A DNA stretch of 64,000 nt from Flavobacteriales bacterium (GTDB lineage: Bacteria; Bacteroidota; Bacteroidia; Flavobacteriales_F; PHOS-HE28): positions 1,054,001-1,118,000 of the forward strand of contig JADJOI010000003.1 in NCBI GenBank assembly GCA_016713875.1, read 5' to 3'. Below the pieces are notes generated by a model. It searched no databases. It saw only the letters and a program-made list of their open reading frames with translations, and had not been told where the DNA came from. Position 1 is the stretch's first letter. Each line of letters opens with the position of its first letter. Below, in pieces: positions 40,068-48,299 of the stretch. Both the position numbers and the translations under genes were made by a program.

Positions 40068-40673
40068 ATGGCACTCAAGCGCACTTTTGATATCCTCTTC
40101 GCGAGCACGGCGTTGGTGCTCCTGCTGCCCCTGCTGGTGCTCTTCGCCCTGGCGGTGACCATCACCTCACCGGGCGGGGCCTTCTTCCGGCAGGTGCGCG
40201 TGGGGCGCCATGGCAGGCCGTTCCGCCTGTTGAAGTTCCGCAGCATGCGACCGGGCAGCGAGGCCCTGGGCCAGCTCACCATCGGCGGGCGCGACCCGCG
40301 GATCACCGGGGTGGGGCGGTTCCTGCGGAGCACGAAGCTGGATGAACTGCCCCAGCTCTGGAATGTGCTGAAAGGCGACATGAGCGTGGTGGGGCCGCGA
40401 CCGGAAGTGCCGCGCTATGTGGCGTTGTACACGGCCGAGCAGCAGGTGGTCCTCAGCGTCCGACCCGGCATCACCGGCATGGCCAGCCTGGACTACGTGG
40501 ATGAGAACGAACTGCTGGCGCGGTCCACCGATCCGGAACGGACCTACGTGGAAGAGGTGATGCCGGTGAAGCTCGCCATGGACCTGCGGTACGTGCGCGA
40601 ACGGTCCTTCGCACTGGACCTTCGGATCATCGCCGCCACCCTGCGGTTGATCTTCAGGGATCGAGCCGCCTAG
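40068..40673 (+). CDS. initiating sugar transferase (PglC-size phosphoglycosyltransferase)
   Basis: The 201-residue protein has one N-terminal hydrophobic segment (about 12-37) followed by the catalytic domain: KFRSMRPGSE, STKLDELPQLWNVLKGDM and SVVGPRPEVPRY. It is the small monotopic PglC/WecA-like (bacterial sugar transferase) form lacking the extra membrane domain of WbaP. It transfers a sugar-1-phosphate, often a diacetamido or bacillosamine-type sugar, to undecaprenyl phosphate and so starts glycan assembly. The C-terminal 20 nt overlap the convergent SirB1-like gene. Confidence 0.92.
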   Translation: MALKRTFDILFASTALVLLLPLLVLFALAVTITSPGGAFFRQVRVGRHGRPFRLLKFRSMRPGSEALGQLTIGGRDPRITGVGRFLRSTKLDELPQLWNVLKGDMSVVGPRPEVPRYVALYTAEQQVVLSVRPGITGMASLDYVDENELLARSTDPERTYVEEVMPVKLAMDLRYVRERSFALDLRIIAATLRLIFRDRAA

Positions 40674-41554
40674 GCTCATCCGGCATCGGGCCGAGCAGGC
40701 GCCGCAGTCGGTCGAGCTCCTCCGCGCGCTCCGCATCCCCCTGCTTCACGTAGCTGTGGTGCAGGTTGTTCAGTTGACGCCGAACGATGTCCCGGTTGGT
40801 GCAGGGCTGATAGAAGCCTTCCTGCGGAGCGATCTGCAGCTTCATCAGGAACTCGTCGATCTCGTTGCGCCCCAGGATGTCGCCCTGGCTGAACGGGTTC
40901 ACATAGAAGAGGATGTTCTGTTGAAGGCCGCTGCCACCGCCCACACTGTCCTCCTCCAGGTAGGCCAGCACGAAATGATTCGGCAGGTTCACCCCGCGCA
41001 GCGGCAGGTCCAGGTCCTCGGCCACCACCTGATAGATGATCGACAGGGAGAGGGGGGTTGCCCTTGCGGCTGTCGAGCACATCGTTGAGGTAGCTGTTCT
41101 GTGGAGCGTGGTAGTTGCGCTTGTTGCCCTTGAACCCGTGCACCTGGAAGAAGATGTGGTTGAACACGCGCACCTTCTCGAAGGCGGTGAGGTGGTCGTT
41201 CAGCTCCAGCCAGATGTCCTGACGGATGGCGGCCAGCCGGGCCTTGATGCGCTGCTCGTCCAGGTCGGCGTAGCGGTAGCGGCACACGATGAGGGCACCT
41301 TCGAGCAGGTCCTCGCAGCCGCGATCGCACCAGTCCTTCAACCGCGCCTCCACATGGTCCAGATGCAGGGTATGCAGCAGGTCCTCCACGCGCGTGCGGA
41401 ACAGATCGCCCTGGTCGTCGATCTCCCAGGCCCGCTCCAGCACGGGCCGCACACGATCGCCCAGCGACACGATGCGCGACCTGACCTGTGCGTAGATGTC
41501 CTCGTCGGGATCGTCGATCAAGGTGATCAACGCCTGGATCTCGTTCTCGCTCAT
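40654..41554 (-). CDS. SirB1-like transglutaminase-fold protein, frameshifted
   Basis: Two adjoining minus-strand frames together give a normal SirB1/transglutaminase-like protein of about 299 residues: N-terminal HEAT-like helices (SENEIQALITLIDDPDEDIY...), FFQVHGFKGNKRNYHAPQNS, then LNDVLDSRKGNP, LSLSIIYQVVAEDLDLPLRG, NLPNHFVLAY and a helical tail. The frames join inside NP-LSLS, where the G run at 41052-41057 has six bases; five would restore one frame. It is therefore one gene with a one-base insertion (real pseudogene or sequencing error). SirB1 proteins have no firm biochemical role. Start ATG 41554. Confidence 0.75.
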
Positions 41555-41638
41555 GCCCCCGATGGCCCTTGCCCGGCCTCGACGAAAGTACCCGGGGCCT
41601 TCAGGGGGCGCTGTGCCGGGCCGGCGTACTTTCAACCA

Positions 41639-42538
41639 CTACGCTGTTGATCGCTCCAGCACTTCGCCCACCATGGCGCGCACGGCGGCGTGGTGGTCGC
41701 GGCTGAACTCGCGGCGGAAGCGATTGGCCACCACGGTGCACACCGTGCAGGTGCGGTGCCCGAGCAGGGCGCCCAGGCCGTAGAGCGCACTGGTCTCCAT
41801 CTCGTAGTTGGCGATGCGAAGGCCTTGATGGCGGAAGGCGGTGAAGCGCTCGTTGAGCTGCTCCACCGCGGTGCCCAGCCGGACCTGCCGCCCTTGCGGA
41901 CCGTAGAAGCCGCCCGCCGTGGCGGTGATGCCCGCGTGATTGCCTTCGGCCATCAGGCGCACCAGCCCGGCATCGCCAGTGGCCAGGTAGGGGCGGGGCA
42001 GGGTGGGGGGCCAGGGCACATGGGACAGGAAGGCGTTGAGGAGGCCTTCCTCCTCGGCTTCGTGCTCATGGGCATAGTAATGCAGCACGTTGTCGAGCCC
42101 GAGGCCGTGCGTGCTCACGATGCGTGCGTCGACGGGGATGTCGGGCTGCAACGATCCGCACGTGCCGAGCCGCACGATGCGCAGGCTGCGGTGCGTCGCG
42201 AGCGGAGTGCGCCGCTCCAGGTCCACGTTCACCAGGGCGTCCAGCTCGTTGAGCACGATGTCGATGTTGTCCGTGCCGATGCCGGTGGCCAGCGCGGTGA
42301 TGCGCGTGCCATGGTAGACGCCCGTGTGGGAGACGAACTCACGGTTCTGGGCACGGTGCTCGATGCGCTCGAACAGGGCGCTGATGGTGGCGATGCGCCC
42401 GGGATCACCGGCCACGAGCACAAGGTCGCCCACATGCTCGGGACGAAGGCCAAGGTGGTACACCGAACCATCGGGACCGAGCACCAGCTCGCTGTCAGCC
42501 AGCGGATGCCCCGGAGGGATGAGGCGGGAGGCGCGCAT
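41639..42538 (-). CDS. nucleoside phosphorylase (uridine/purine type)
   Basis: The 299-residue PNP/UDP family protein has the phosphate-binding VAGDPGRIATIS (about 43-54), TGIGTDNIDIVLNEL, VRLGTCGSLQPDIP and the ribose/base-binding NYEMETSALYGLGALLGH (about 244-261). It splits nucleosides with phosphate to base and ribose-1-phosphate in salvage; uridine specificity is likely from the EMET region but not certain. It is the first gene of a minus-strand group within the polysaccharide locus and has no link to glycan synthesis. Confidence 0.88.
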   Translation of the reverse strand: MRASRLIPPGHPLADSELVLGPDGSVYHLGLRPEHVGDLVLVAGDPGRIATISALFERIEHRAQNREFVSHTGVYHGTRITALATGIGTDNIDIVLNELDALVNVDLERRTPLATHRSLRIVRLGTCGSLQPDIPVDARIVSTHGLGLDNVLHYYAHEHEAEEEGLLNAFLSHVPWPPTLPRPYLATGDAGLVRLMAEGNHAGITATAGGFYGPQGRQVRLGTAVEQLNERFTAFRHQGLRIANYEMETSALYGLGALLGHRTCTVCTVVANRFRREFSRDHHAAVRAMVGEVLERSTA

Positions 42539-42547
42539 GGGCGGGGA

Positions 42548-43291
42548 TCAGTTGCCGAACACGCGCTTGAGCAGCTCGGTGGTGCGCGCCAGCGGGTTCT
42601 CACGGATCTTCCGCTCCTCGTCGGCCAGCAGGGTGAACAGCCCGCCGATGGCCTTGGTGGTGACGTAGGCGTTCAGGTCGGGGTCCACGGCCTTGCCGCC
42701 GGTGAATATCGCTGCACCGTTATAGGCGTTGGCCAGCGGGGTCCAGTAGTTCGTGAGCGCCACCTGGGCGGTGGCCTTCTCCACGATGGGACGGAAGCGG
42801 CCCGTGAGCGCCTCGGTGGTGCGCTGCCGCAGCAGGGTGGTCGCGGCGTCCGCACCGCCTTTGAGGATCGCGAAACCGTCCTCCACGCTCAGGCCCGTGA
42901 TGGCGTCCACGAACACCGGAACGGCCTCCTTCACGGCGGTCTCGGCGGCTTTGTTCATGGTGCGCTCGAAGTCCTCCACCGGCTTGGTCATGCCCAGGCC
43001 GAGCAGGGTGGTGCGCACCTTCTCGGCCTCGGCGGGGAAGGGAATGCGGATGCGCGGCTCGTTCCAAAAACCACCGTCGGCGCCGGCGAGGTCCACGCTG
43101 CGCTGGCTGCCGACCTCAAGCGCCTGCTTCAGCCCCCGCACCACCTCCTCATTGCTGAGGCCCGTGCCGCTTCCCCCGCCGCCGAGGATCTGGCCCGCCG
43201 TGCCCAGGATGCCCTGAAGGTCCTGCGCACGGTTCGTCATCGGCGTGGCAAGAAGGGCCATGAAGCCCAGAGCATGCAGGTAAGTTCTCAT
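42548..43291 (-). CDS. DUF4197 secreted protein
   Basis: The 247-residue protein has a signal peptide (MRTYLHALGFMALLATPMTN) and a single DUF4197-like domain. Recognisable stretches are SNEEVVRGLKQALEVGSQRS, the NEPRIRIPFPAEAEKVRTTL segment (about 82-101), MNKAAETAVKEAVPVF, LKGGADAATTLLRQRT and KAIGGLFTLLADEERKIREN. Family members are periplasmic helical proteins of unknown role. Its start overlaps the stop of the upstream thioesterase gene by 4 nt. Confidence 0.88.
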   Translation of the reverse strand: MRTYLHALGFMALLATPMTNRAQDLQGILGTAGQILGGGGSGTGLSNEEVVRGLKQALEVGSQRSVDLAGADGGFWNEPRIRIPFPAEAEKVRTTLLGLGMTKPVEDFERTMNKAAETAVKEAVPVFVDAITGLSVEDGFAILKGGADAATTLLRQRTTEALTGRFRPIVEKATAQVALTNYWTPLANAYNGAAIFTGGKAVDPDLNAYVTTKAIGGLFTLLADEERKIRENPLARTTELLKRVFGN

Positions 43292-43707
43292 GGTCGTGCG
43301 TCCTGGTCCAGGACGATGCGGATGCGTTCGGGGATGGGGATCGTGGTGTGGGTGAGGTAGTTGAAGCACACCATCACACTGCTGCCCTCGGCACACAAGG
43401 TCCGTGCCGTGCCTTCCAGCACATGCACAGCGTAGGCCAGCTCGAAACTCATGTTGCCCACCCGGGTGCACCAGCAATCCACCTCCACCTGGTCGCGCAG
43501 CTGCACGGGCCGCCGGTAGTCCACCTCATTGCGGCCCAGGATGAGGCCTTCCGTGGTCCAGTCGTGCTCCGGGCCGAAGAGCGGGGCCAGGTAGCTCATG
43601 CGCGCCAGCTCGAAGTAGTTGAGGTAGGTCGCGTTGTGCACATGCCTGGCCATGTCCACGTCGGCGAACCGCACCTGCACGGGGGTGGTGACCACACGAA
43701 CGGCCAT
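43288..43707 (-). CDS. YbgC/4-hydroxybenzoyl-CoA-type acyl-CoA thioesterase
   Basis: The 139-residue hotdog-fold protein contains the active-site pattern VRFADVDMARHVHNATYLNY (about 12-31), with the catalytic Asp and the HVHN motif typical of the YbgC/FcbC branch. LILGRNEVDYRRPVQLRDQV is also typical. It would hydrolyse short or medium acyl-CoA esters. It starts 2 nt after the upstream hypothetical gene and overlaps DUF4197 by 4 nt, so the three are probably one operon. Confidence 0.87.
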   Translation of the reverse strand: MAVRVVTTPVQVRFADVDMARHVHNATYLNYFELARMSYLAPLFGPEHDWTTEGLILGRNEVDYRRPVQLRDQVEVDCWCTRVGNMSFELAYAVHVLEGTARTLCAEGSSVMVCFNYLTHTTIPIPERIRIVLDQDARP

Positions 43708-43709
43708 GA

Positions 43710-44114
43710 TCAGGACATGGGGTTCAGGATCACCGAGAACACCACGATGCTGTTGGGGTCGCGGTCGTAGTAGAGCTTGTCCAGCGCATCCAGGACGTTC
43801 TTGGCCCTGAAATAGGAGGTCTGGAGCTGGTTCTCCCCGCGCATCGTCCACTGGATGGTGTAGGAGCTTTCGCGCTCCTTGTAGATGCGGACATAGTCCA
43901 GCATGGTCCGCAGGGCATCGAGGCGGTCGCTGCCATCGGTGCTGTGGAAGAGGAAGCTCTGGTTGTGGCGCGGATTGATGGTGATGAGGTAGAGCTTGGT
44001 GCGCCCTCCGGGCGCGGGCTCGAAGTTGAAGACCAGCCCATCAGGCCCCACGCCGATGTGTTCGGCGATCTCCTTCTGCACCTTGGCGATGTCCAGGTTC
44101 TTGTCGCGGGTCAT
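43710..44114 (-). CDS. conserved hypothetical protein (134 residues)
   Basis: A small soluble alpha/beta protein without signal peptide. Visible features are AKVQKEIAEHIGVGPDGLVF, a Lys/Ile-rich strand (RTKLYLITINPRHNQSFLFH) and YIQWTMRGE-like beta segments (YTIQWTMRGENQLQTSYF). I recognise no catalytic motif and cannot name it. It is the first gene of a three-gene minus-strand set with the thioesterase and DUF4197. ATG 44114 was chosen because the upstream in-frame sequence overlaps the FlaA1-like gene end. Confidence 0.7.
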   Translation of the reverse strand: MTRDKNLDIAKVQKEIAEHIGVGPDGLVFNFEPAPGGRTKLYLITINPRHNQSFLFHSTDGSDRLDALRTMLDYVRIYKERESSYTIQWTMRGENQLQTSYFRAKNVLDALDKLYYDRDPNSIVVFSVILNPMS

Positions 44115-44151
44115 GGTCGGGACTGGGATGAGGGCCTCAAAGGTACCCCGC

Positions 44152-46032
44152 CTACTGTGGCCGCGCCTCATCGAGCGCCTCGAAGACCGAGTTGCGGCTC
44201 AGGTACTCGGGGACGAGCGCCTTCATCCGTGCCACGAGCTCCTCCGGGGCGACGGTGCGCGCCGCTGCGGCGATCGACCGGATCCCGTCCAAGGTCCCGG
44301 GCGGTGGAGCGCCGTGATCGCGGCCGATGAGGATGCGCGGGTGGTGCGTGGGCTGTGTGTCCTCCTTCGCCGCCAGTAGCTCCTCGTACAGCTTCTCGCC
44401 CGGGCGCAGGCCGGTGTGCACGATGGCGATATCGCGTCCGGGCTCCTTGCCGCTCAGGCGGATCATGCGCTCCGCCAGGTCCTGGATGCGCACGGGCGCC
44501 CCCATGTCGAAGACGTACACCTCGCCGCCCTGCCCCATGGTTCCGGCCTCCAGCACCAGACGGCAGGCCTCGGGGATCGTCATGAAGTAGCGCGTCACCT
44601 CCGGATGCGTCACCGTCACCGGTCCCCCGGCGGCGATCTGGCGGCGGAACAGCGGGATCACCGAACCGCTCGAGCCGAGCACATTGCCGAAGCGCGTGGT
44701 GATGAACCGCGTGGCTGTGACCTGGGCATGCAGCGCGCGGAGGTAGAGCTCGGCCACCCGCTTGGTGGCGCCCATCACGCTGGTGGGGTTCACGGCCTTG
44801 TCCGTGCTCACCAGCACCAGGTCGCGCACCCCGTGCCGCACGCAGGCATCGGCCACGTTCAGCGTTCCGCCCACGTTGGTGCGCACCGCTTCGGCCGGCT
44901 GCAGCTCCATGAGCGGAACGTGCTTGTAGGCCGCCGCATGGAAGACCACCGCCGGCCGGTGATGCGCGATCAGCCTGTCCATGGCCTCGCGTTCGCGCAC
45001 ATCGCCCACCACGGCGGAGATCTCCACCTCCGGTGCGGAGCGTTCGAGCTCCACGGACAGGTCGTGCAGGGAGCTCTCGGCCTGGTCCAGCAGCACGAGG
45101 CGCTGCACCCCGAGGGTCGCGAGCTGTCGGCACAATTCGCTGCCGATGCTGCCTGCGGCCCCGGTGACCAGGACGCGCTCGCCCGCGAAGCGGGAACGCA
45201 CCACGGAGTCATCCAGCCGGATGATGGGGCGGCCGAGCAGGTCCTCGATGTGCACCTCGCGGATCTGGCCCGCGCTGAGCTGCCCATTGATCCAGGCGTT
45301 CACCGGGGGAATGCTGCGCACCTGCACCCGGGCGGCCATGCAGGCGTCCACCACCTTGCGACGATGCTCCGGATCGGGGTTCATGATGGCGATGATCACC
45401 TGCTGCACCTCGCCGTCGGCCAGCAGGGTGGGCAGCCGGTCCGTATGCCACACCTCCACACCCTCCAGCCGTCGCCCGGCCTTGCGCGGGTCGTCGTCCA
45501 CGAAGGCGGTCACCGCATAGCGCACCGATCCTTCACGCTCCAGGGTGCGCTTGGTGATCAGGCCCGCCTCGCCCGCCCCGTGGATCACCACGTTCACCCG
45601 CTCCTTACCGCTGCCGCGCGCCTTCAGGTAGAGCAGCTTCACCGCGATGCGGGAGGCGATCATGGCGATCAGGGTGCCCATCGTCTCGATGATGAGCACC
45701 GAGAAGGGGAGGAGGTAGCGGCCGTCCACCACCGCTTCGCGGACCAGGTTGAGCACGGCCAGCACCAGCGAGCCGGCCACGACGGTGAAGAAGATGCGGC
45801 GTGCGTCCTCGGTGCCCGTGTGGCGCACCATGCCGCGCTGGATGCCGGCCAGCAGGAACGAGCCCAGCCGCACGGCCACGTAGATCGGCATCACCGGTCC
45901 CAGCAGCTGCCATTCCAGGGTGGGCACCCGGAAGTTGAAGCGCAACTGGTAGGCGGCCACCAGGGCCGTGAGGCAGAGGCCGAGGTCCAACAGGAGGACC
46001 GCCCAGCGGGGAAAGGCCTTCGCGCGTTCCAT
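44152..46032 (-). CDS. FlaA1/CapD/WbpM-type nucleotide-sugar 4,6-dehydratase
   Basis: The 626-residue protein has four N-terminal transmembrane helices (about 8-120), a first Rossmann domain (VVIHGAGEAGLITKRTLERE, about 150-169) and a second, catalytic SDR domain: VTGAAGSIGSELCRQLATLG (about 290-309), YKHVPLME, STDKAVNPTSVMGATKR and TRFGNVLGSSGSVIPLF. This is the full WbpM/CapD architecture, whose members convert UDP-GlcNAc to a 4-keto-6-deoxy sugar. The DegT aminotransferase could act on the product. A TACCTTGG box lies 13 nt upstream of ATG 46032, and the gene is divergent from the GT4 gene. Confidence 0.92.
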   Translation of the reverse strand: MERAKAFPRWAVLLLDLGLCLTALVAAYQLRFNFRVPTLEWQLLGPVMPIYVAVRLGSFLLAGIQRGMVRHTGTEDARRIFFTVVAGSLVLAVLNLVREAVVDGRYLLPFSVLIIETMGTLIAMIASRIAVKLLYLKARGSGKERVNVVIHGAGEAGLITKRTLEREGSVRYAVTAFVDDDPRKAGRRLEGVEVWHTDRLPTLLADGEVQQVIIAIMNPDPEHRRKVVDACMAARVQVRSIPPVNAWINGQLSAGQIREVHIEDLLGRPIIRLDDSVVRSRFAGERVLVTGAAGSIGSELCRQLATLGVQRLVLLDQAESSLHDLSVELERSAPEVEISAVVGDVREREAMDRLIAHHRPAVVFHAAAYKHVPLMELQPAEAVRTNVGGTLNVADACVRHGVRDLVLVSTDKAVNPTSVMGATKRVAELYLRALHAQVTATRFITTRFGNVLGSSGSVIPLFRRQIAAGGPVTVTHPEVTRYFMTIPEACRLVLEAGTMGQGGEVYVFDMGAPVRIQDLAERMIRLSGKEPGRDIAIVHTGLRPGEKLYEELLAAKEDTQPTHHPRILIGRDHGAPPPGTLDGIRSIAAAARTVAPEELVARMKALVPEYLSRNSVFEALDEARPQ

Positions 46033-46045
46033 GCGGCGTGCCGGG

Positions 46046-46053
46046 CCAAGGTA
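46046..46053 (-). promoter_or_regulatory. -7 promoter box of the FlaA1-like gene
   Basis: TACCTTGG on the minus strand ends 13 nt from the ATG at 46032, in the 67-nt gap between divergent genes. Confidence 0.5.
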
Positions 46054-46099
46054 CGGGACGACCGAGCGTCGCGGCCGTGGGTTTTCTTTGCGGTCTCCG

Positions 46100-47233
46100 A
46101 TGCCCCGCATCCTGTTCATCGGCGCGCACCGCCGCGACCGCTCCCCGAGCCAGCGCTACCGGTTCGACCAGTTCATCCCGTACTGGGAGAAGCACGGCTT
46201 CACCGTGCACTACGCGTCCTTGATCGACGAGGCGGACGACGCGGTCTTCTACACGCCCGGCAACCTGGCGGCGAAGGCGCGCATCTTCCTGAAGAGCTAC
46301 CGCCTGCGCCAACAGCATGTGGCCATGGCGCCGCGGTTCGACCTGGTCCTCATCCAGCGCGAGGCCTTCATGACCGGCAGCACGCGGTTCGAAAGGGCCC
46401 TGGCCCGCAGCGGCCCCCCGGTGATCTATGACTTCGACGACGCCATCTGGCACATGGACGTCAGTGACGGCAACAGGCGGCTCCGCTGGTTGAAGGATCC
46501 CGGCAAAACGGCCACGTTGATCCAGCATGCCCACCACGTGATCGCGGGCAACGCCTACCTGGCCGACTACGCCCGGCAGCACAACCCGCAAGTGGAGGTG
46601 ATCCCCACGGTGATCGACACGGAACGCTATCGGCCACGGGTCCACGGGCCCTCGACGGGACCCGTCGTGATCGGCTGGACCGGCAGCCGGACCAGCATGG
46701 CCCACCTGCGTAAGGTGACGCCCATGCTGGAGGAGCTTGGGCGGCGATGGGGCGACCGCATCCGCCTGCGGGTGGTGAGCGACCGACCCTTCACCGTGCC
46801 GGACCTGCACGTGGAGAACGTGCCCTGGCGCAGCAGCAGCGAACCGGAGGACCTGGCGCCGATGGACATCGGCATCATGCCGTTGCGCGACGACCCCTGG
46901 AGCCGGGGCAAGTGCGGGCTCAAGGGCCTTCAGTACATGGCCATGGGCATTCCCCCGGTGATGTCGCCCGTGGGCGTCAACACCGGCATCGTGCGCGACG
47001 GGGAGAACGGCTTCCTGGCCGCCGACCAGGGGGAATGGCTGGAGAAGCTGGGCCTGCTGATCCAGGATCCCGACCTTCGTGCCCGGCTGGGCCGCGCCGC
47101 GCGCCGTACCGTGGAGGAAGGCTTCTCCACCGTGGCCTGGCGCGACCACTACATCGACCTGTTCAACCACCTCATCCGAACCCATGGAGACCCACACCGA
47201 ACTGAAGACCACCGCGCTGCGGCACGTGCATGA
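46100..47233 (+). CDS. GT4 family glycosyltransferase
   Basis: The 377-residue GT-B enzyme has an N-terminal acceptor lobe beginning MPRILFIGAHRRDRSPSQRY, FDLVLIQREAF and IYDFDDAIWH. The donor lobe contains VIGWTGSRTSMAHLRKVTPM, DIGIMPLRDDPWSRGKCGLK and the EX7E-like region with GLKGLQYMAMGIPPVMSPVG. It would use an NDP-sugar to extend the glycan in the cytoplasm. The natural C-terminus seems to lie near FNHLIRTHG; the extra residues run 50 nt into the start of gcvT. It is the last visible gene of the polysaccharide locus. Confidence 0.88.
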   Translation: MPRILFIGAHRRDRSPSQRYRFDQFIPYWEKHGFTVHYASLIDEADDAVFYTPGNLAAKARIFLKSYRLRQQHVAMAPRFDLVLIQREAFMTGSTRFERALARSGPPVIYDFDDAIWHMDVSDGNRRLRWLKDPGKTATLIQHAHHVIAGNAYLADYARQHNPQVEVIPTVIDTERYRPRVHGPSTGPVVIGWTGSRTSMAHLRKVTPMLEELGRRWGDRIRLRVVSDRPFTVPDLHVENVPWRSSSEPEDLAPMDIGIMPLRDDPWSRGKCGLKGLQYMAMGIPPVMSPVGVNTGIVRDGENGFLAADQGEWLEKLGLLIQDPDLRARLGRAARRTVEEGFSTVAWRDHYIDLFNHLIRTHGDPHRTEDHRAAARA

Positions 47234-48299
47234 GGCCCTCGGCGCCAAGATGGTGCCCTTCGCCGGCTTCCTGATGCCCGTGCAGTACAGCGGTGTCACG
47301 GACGAGCACCTCGCCGTGCGCAACGGAGTGGGCCTGTTCGACGTGAGCCACATGGGCGAGTTCCTCGTCCGCGGTCCTGGCGCGCTCGACCTCATCCAGC
47401 GCGTCACCAGCAACGACGCCTCCAAGCTCACCGCGGGCAAGGTGCAGTACAGCTGCCTGCCCAACGACACCGGTGGCATCGTGGACGACCTGCTGGTGTA
47501 TCGCATGCAGCATGCGGACGACCACCACTATGTGCTGGTGGTGAACGCCGGGAACATCGCCAAGGACTGGAACTGGATCAACGCGCACAACACGTTCGAC
47601 GCGAAGCTGGAGGACATCAGCGACCACATGGGCCTGCTGGCCGTGCAGGGCCCCAAGGCCACCGCCACCCTGCAGGGCCTCTTCAGCGTGGACCTGTCGG
47701 CCATGGCCTACTACACCGCGCAGTACGCGGAGATGAAGGGCGTGGGCCTGGTGCTCATCAGCGCCACGGGCTACACCGGCGCCGGCGGCTTCGAGGTGTA
47801 CGCGCCCAACCCGCTGGTGGAGAAGGCCTGGAACGCCATCATGGCGGCGGGCGCGGAGCACGGGATCAAGCCCTGCGGCCTGGCCGCGCGTGACACGCTC
47901 CGTTTGGAGATGGGCTTCTGCCTCTACGGGAACGACATCGACGACACGACTTCGCCAATTGAAGCCGGACTGGGATGGATCACTAAATTCACGAAGGACT
48001 TCACCAATTCTGCGGCCTTGAAAGCGCAGAAGGACAACGGTACCGCGCGCCGTCTGGTGGGCTTCGAGCTCATCGACCGGGGCGTTCCGCGCCACGGACA
48101 CACGGTGGTGGACGCCACGGGCGCCGTCATCGGCACGGTGACCAGCGGCACGCACAGCCCCTCGCTGCAGAAGCCCATCGGCCTGGCGTACGTGCCCACA
48201 GCCTTGGCGGCACCGGGGTCCGAGCTGTTCATCGACGTGCGCGGCAAGGCGCTCCGCGCCCGGGTGGTGGCGCTGCCCTTCTACAAGGCCCCGGCATGA
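47184..48299 (+). CDS. gcvT: glycine cleavage system aminomethyltransferase (T protein)
   Basis: The 371-residue tetrahydrofolate-dependent enzyme of the glycine cleavage system shows PFAGFLMPVQYSGVTDEHLA, GLFDVSHMGEF (about 50-60), TGYTGAGGFEVYAPN, CGLAARDTLRLEMGFCLYGN and SPIEAGLGW. It transfers the methylene group from the lipoyl H protein to tetrahydrofolate. The H and P protein genes are not in the window. The start overlaps the GT4 reading frame by 50 nt, and the stop overlaps comB by 4 nt. Confidence 0.95.
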   Translation: METHTELKTTALRHVHEALGAKMVPFAGFLMPVQYSGVTDEHLAVRNGVGLFDVSHMGEFLVRGPGALDLIQRVTSNDASKLTAGKVQYSCLPNDTGGIVDDLLVYRMQHADDHHYVLVVNAGNIAKDWNWINAHNTFDAKLEDISDHMGLLAVQGPKATATLQGLFSVDLSAMAYYTAQYAEMKGVGLVLISATGYTGAGGFEVYAPNPLVEKAWNAIMAAGAEHGIKPCGLAARDTLRLEMGFCLYGNDIDDTTSPIEAGLGWITKFTKDFTNSAALKAQKDNGTARRLVGFELIDRGVPRHGHTVVDATGAVIGTVTSGTHSPSLQKPIGLAYVPTALAAPGSELFIDVRGKALRARVVALPFYKAPA

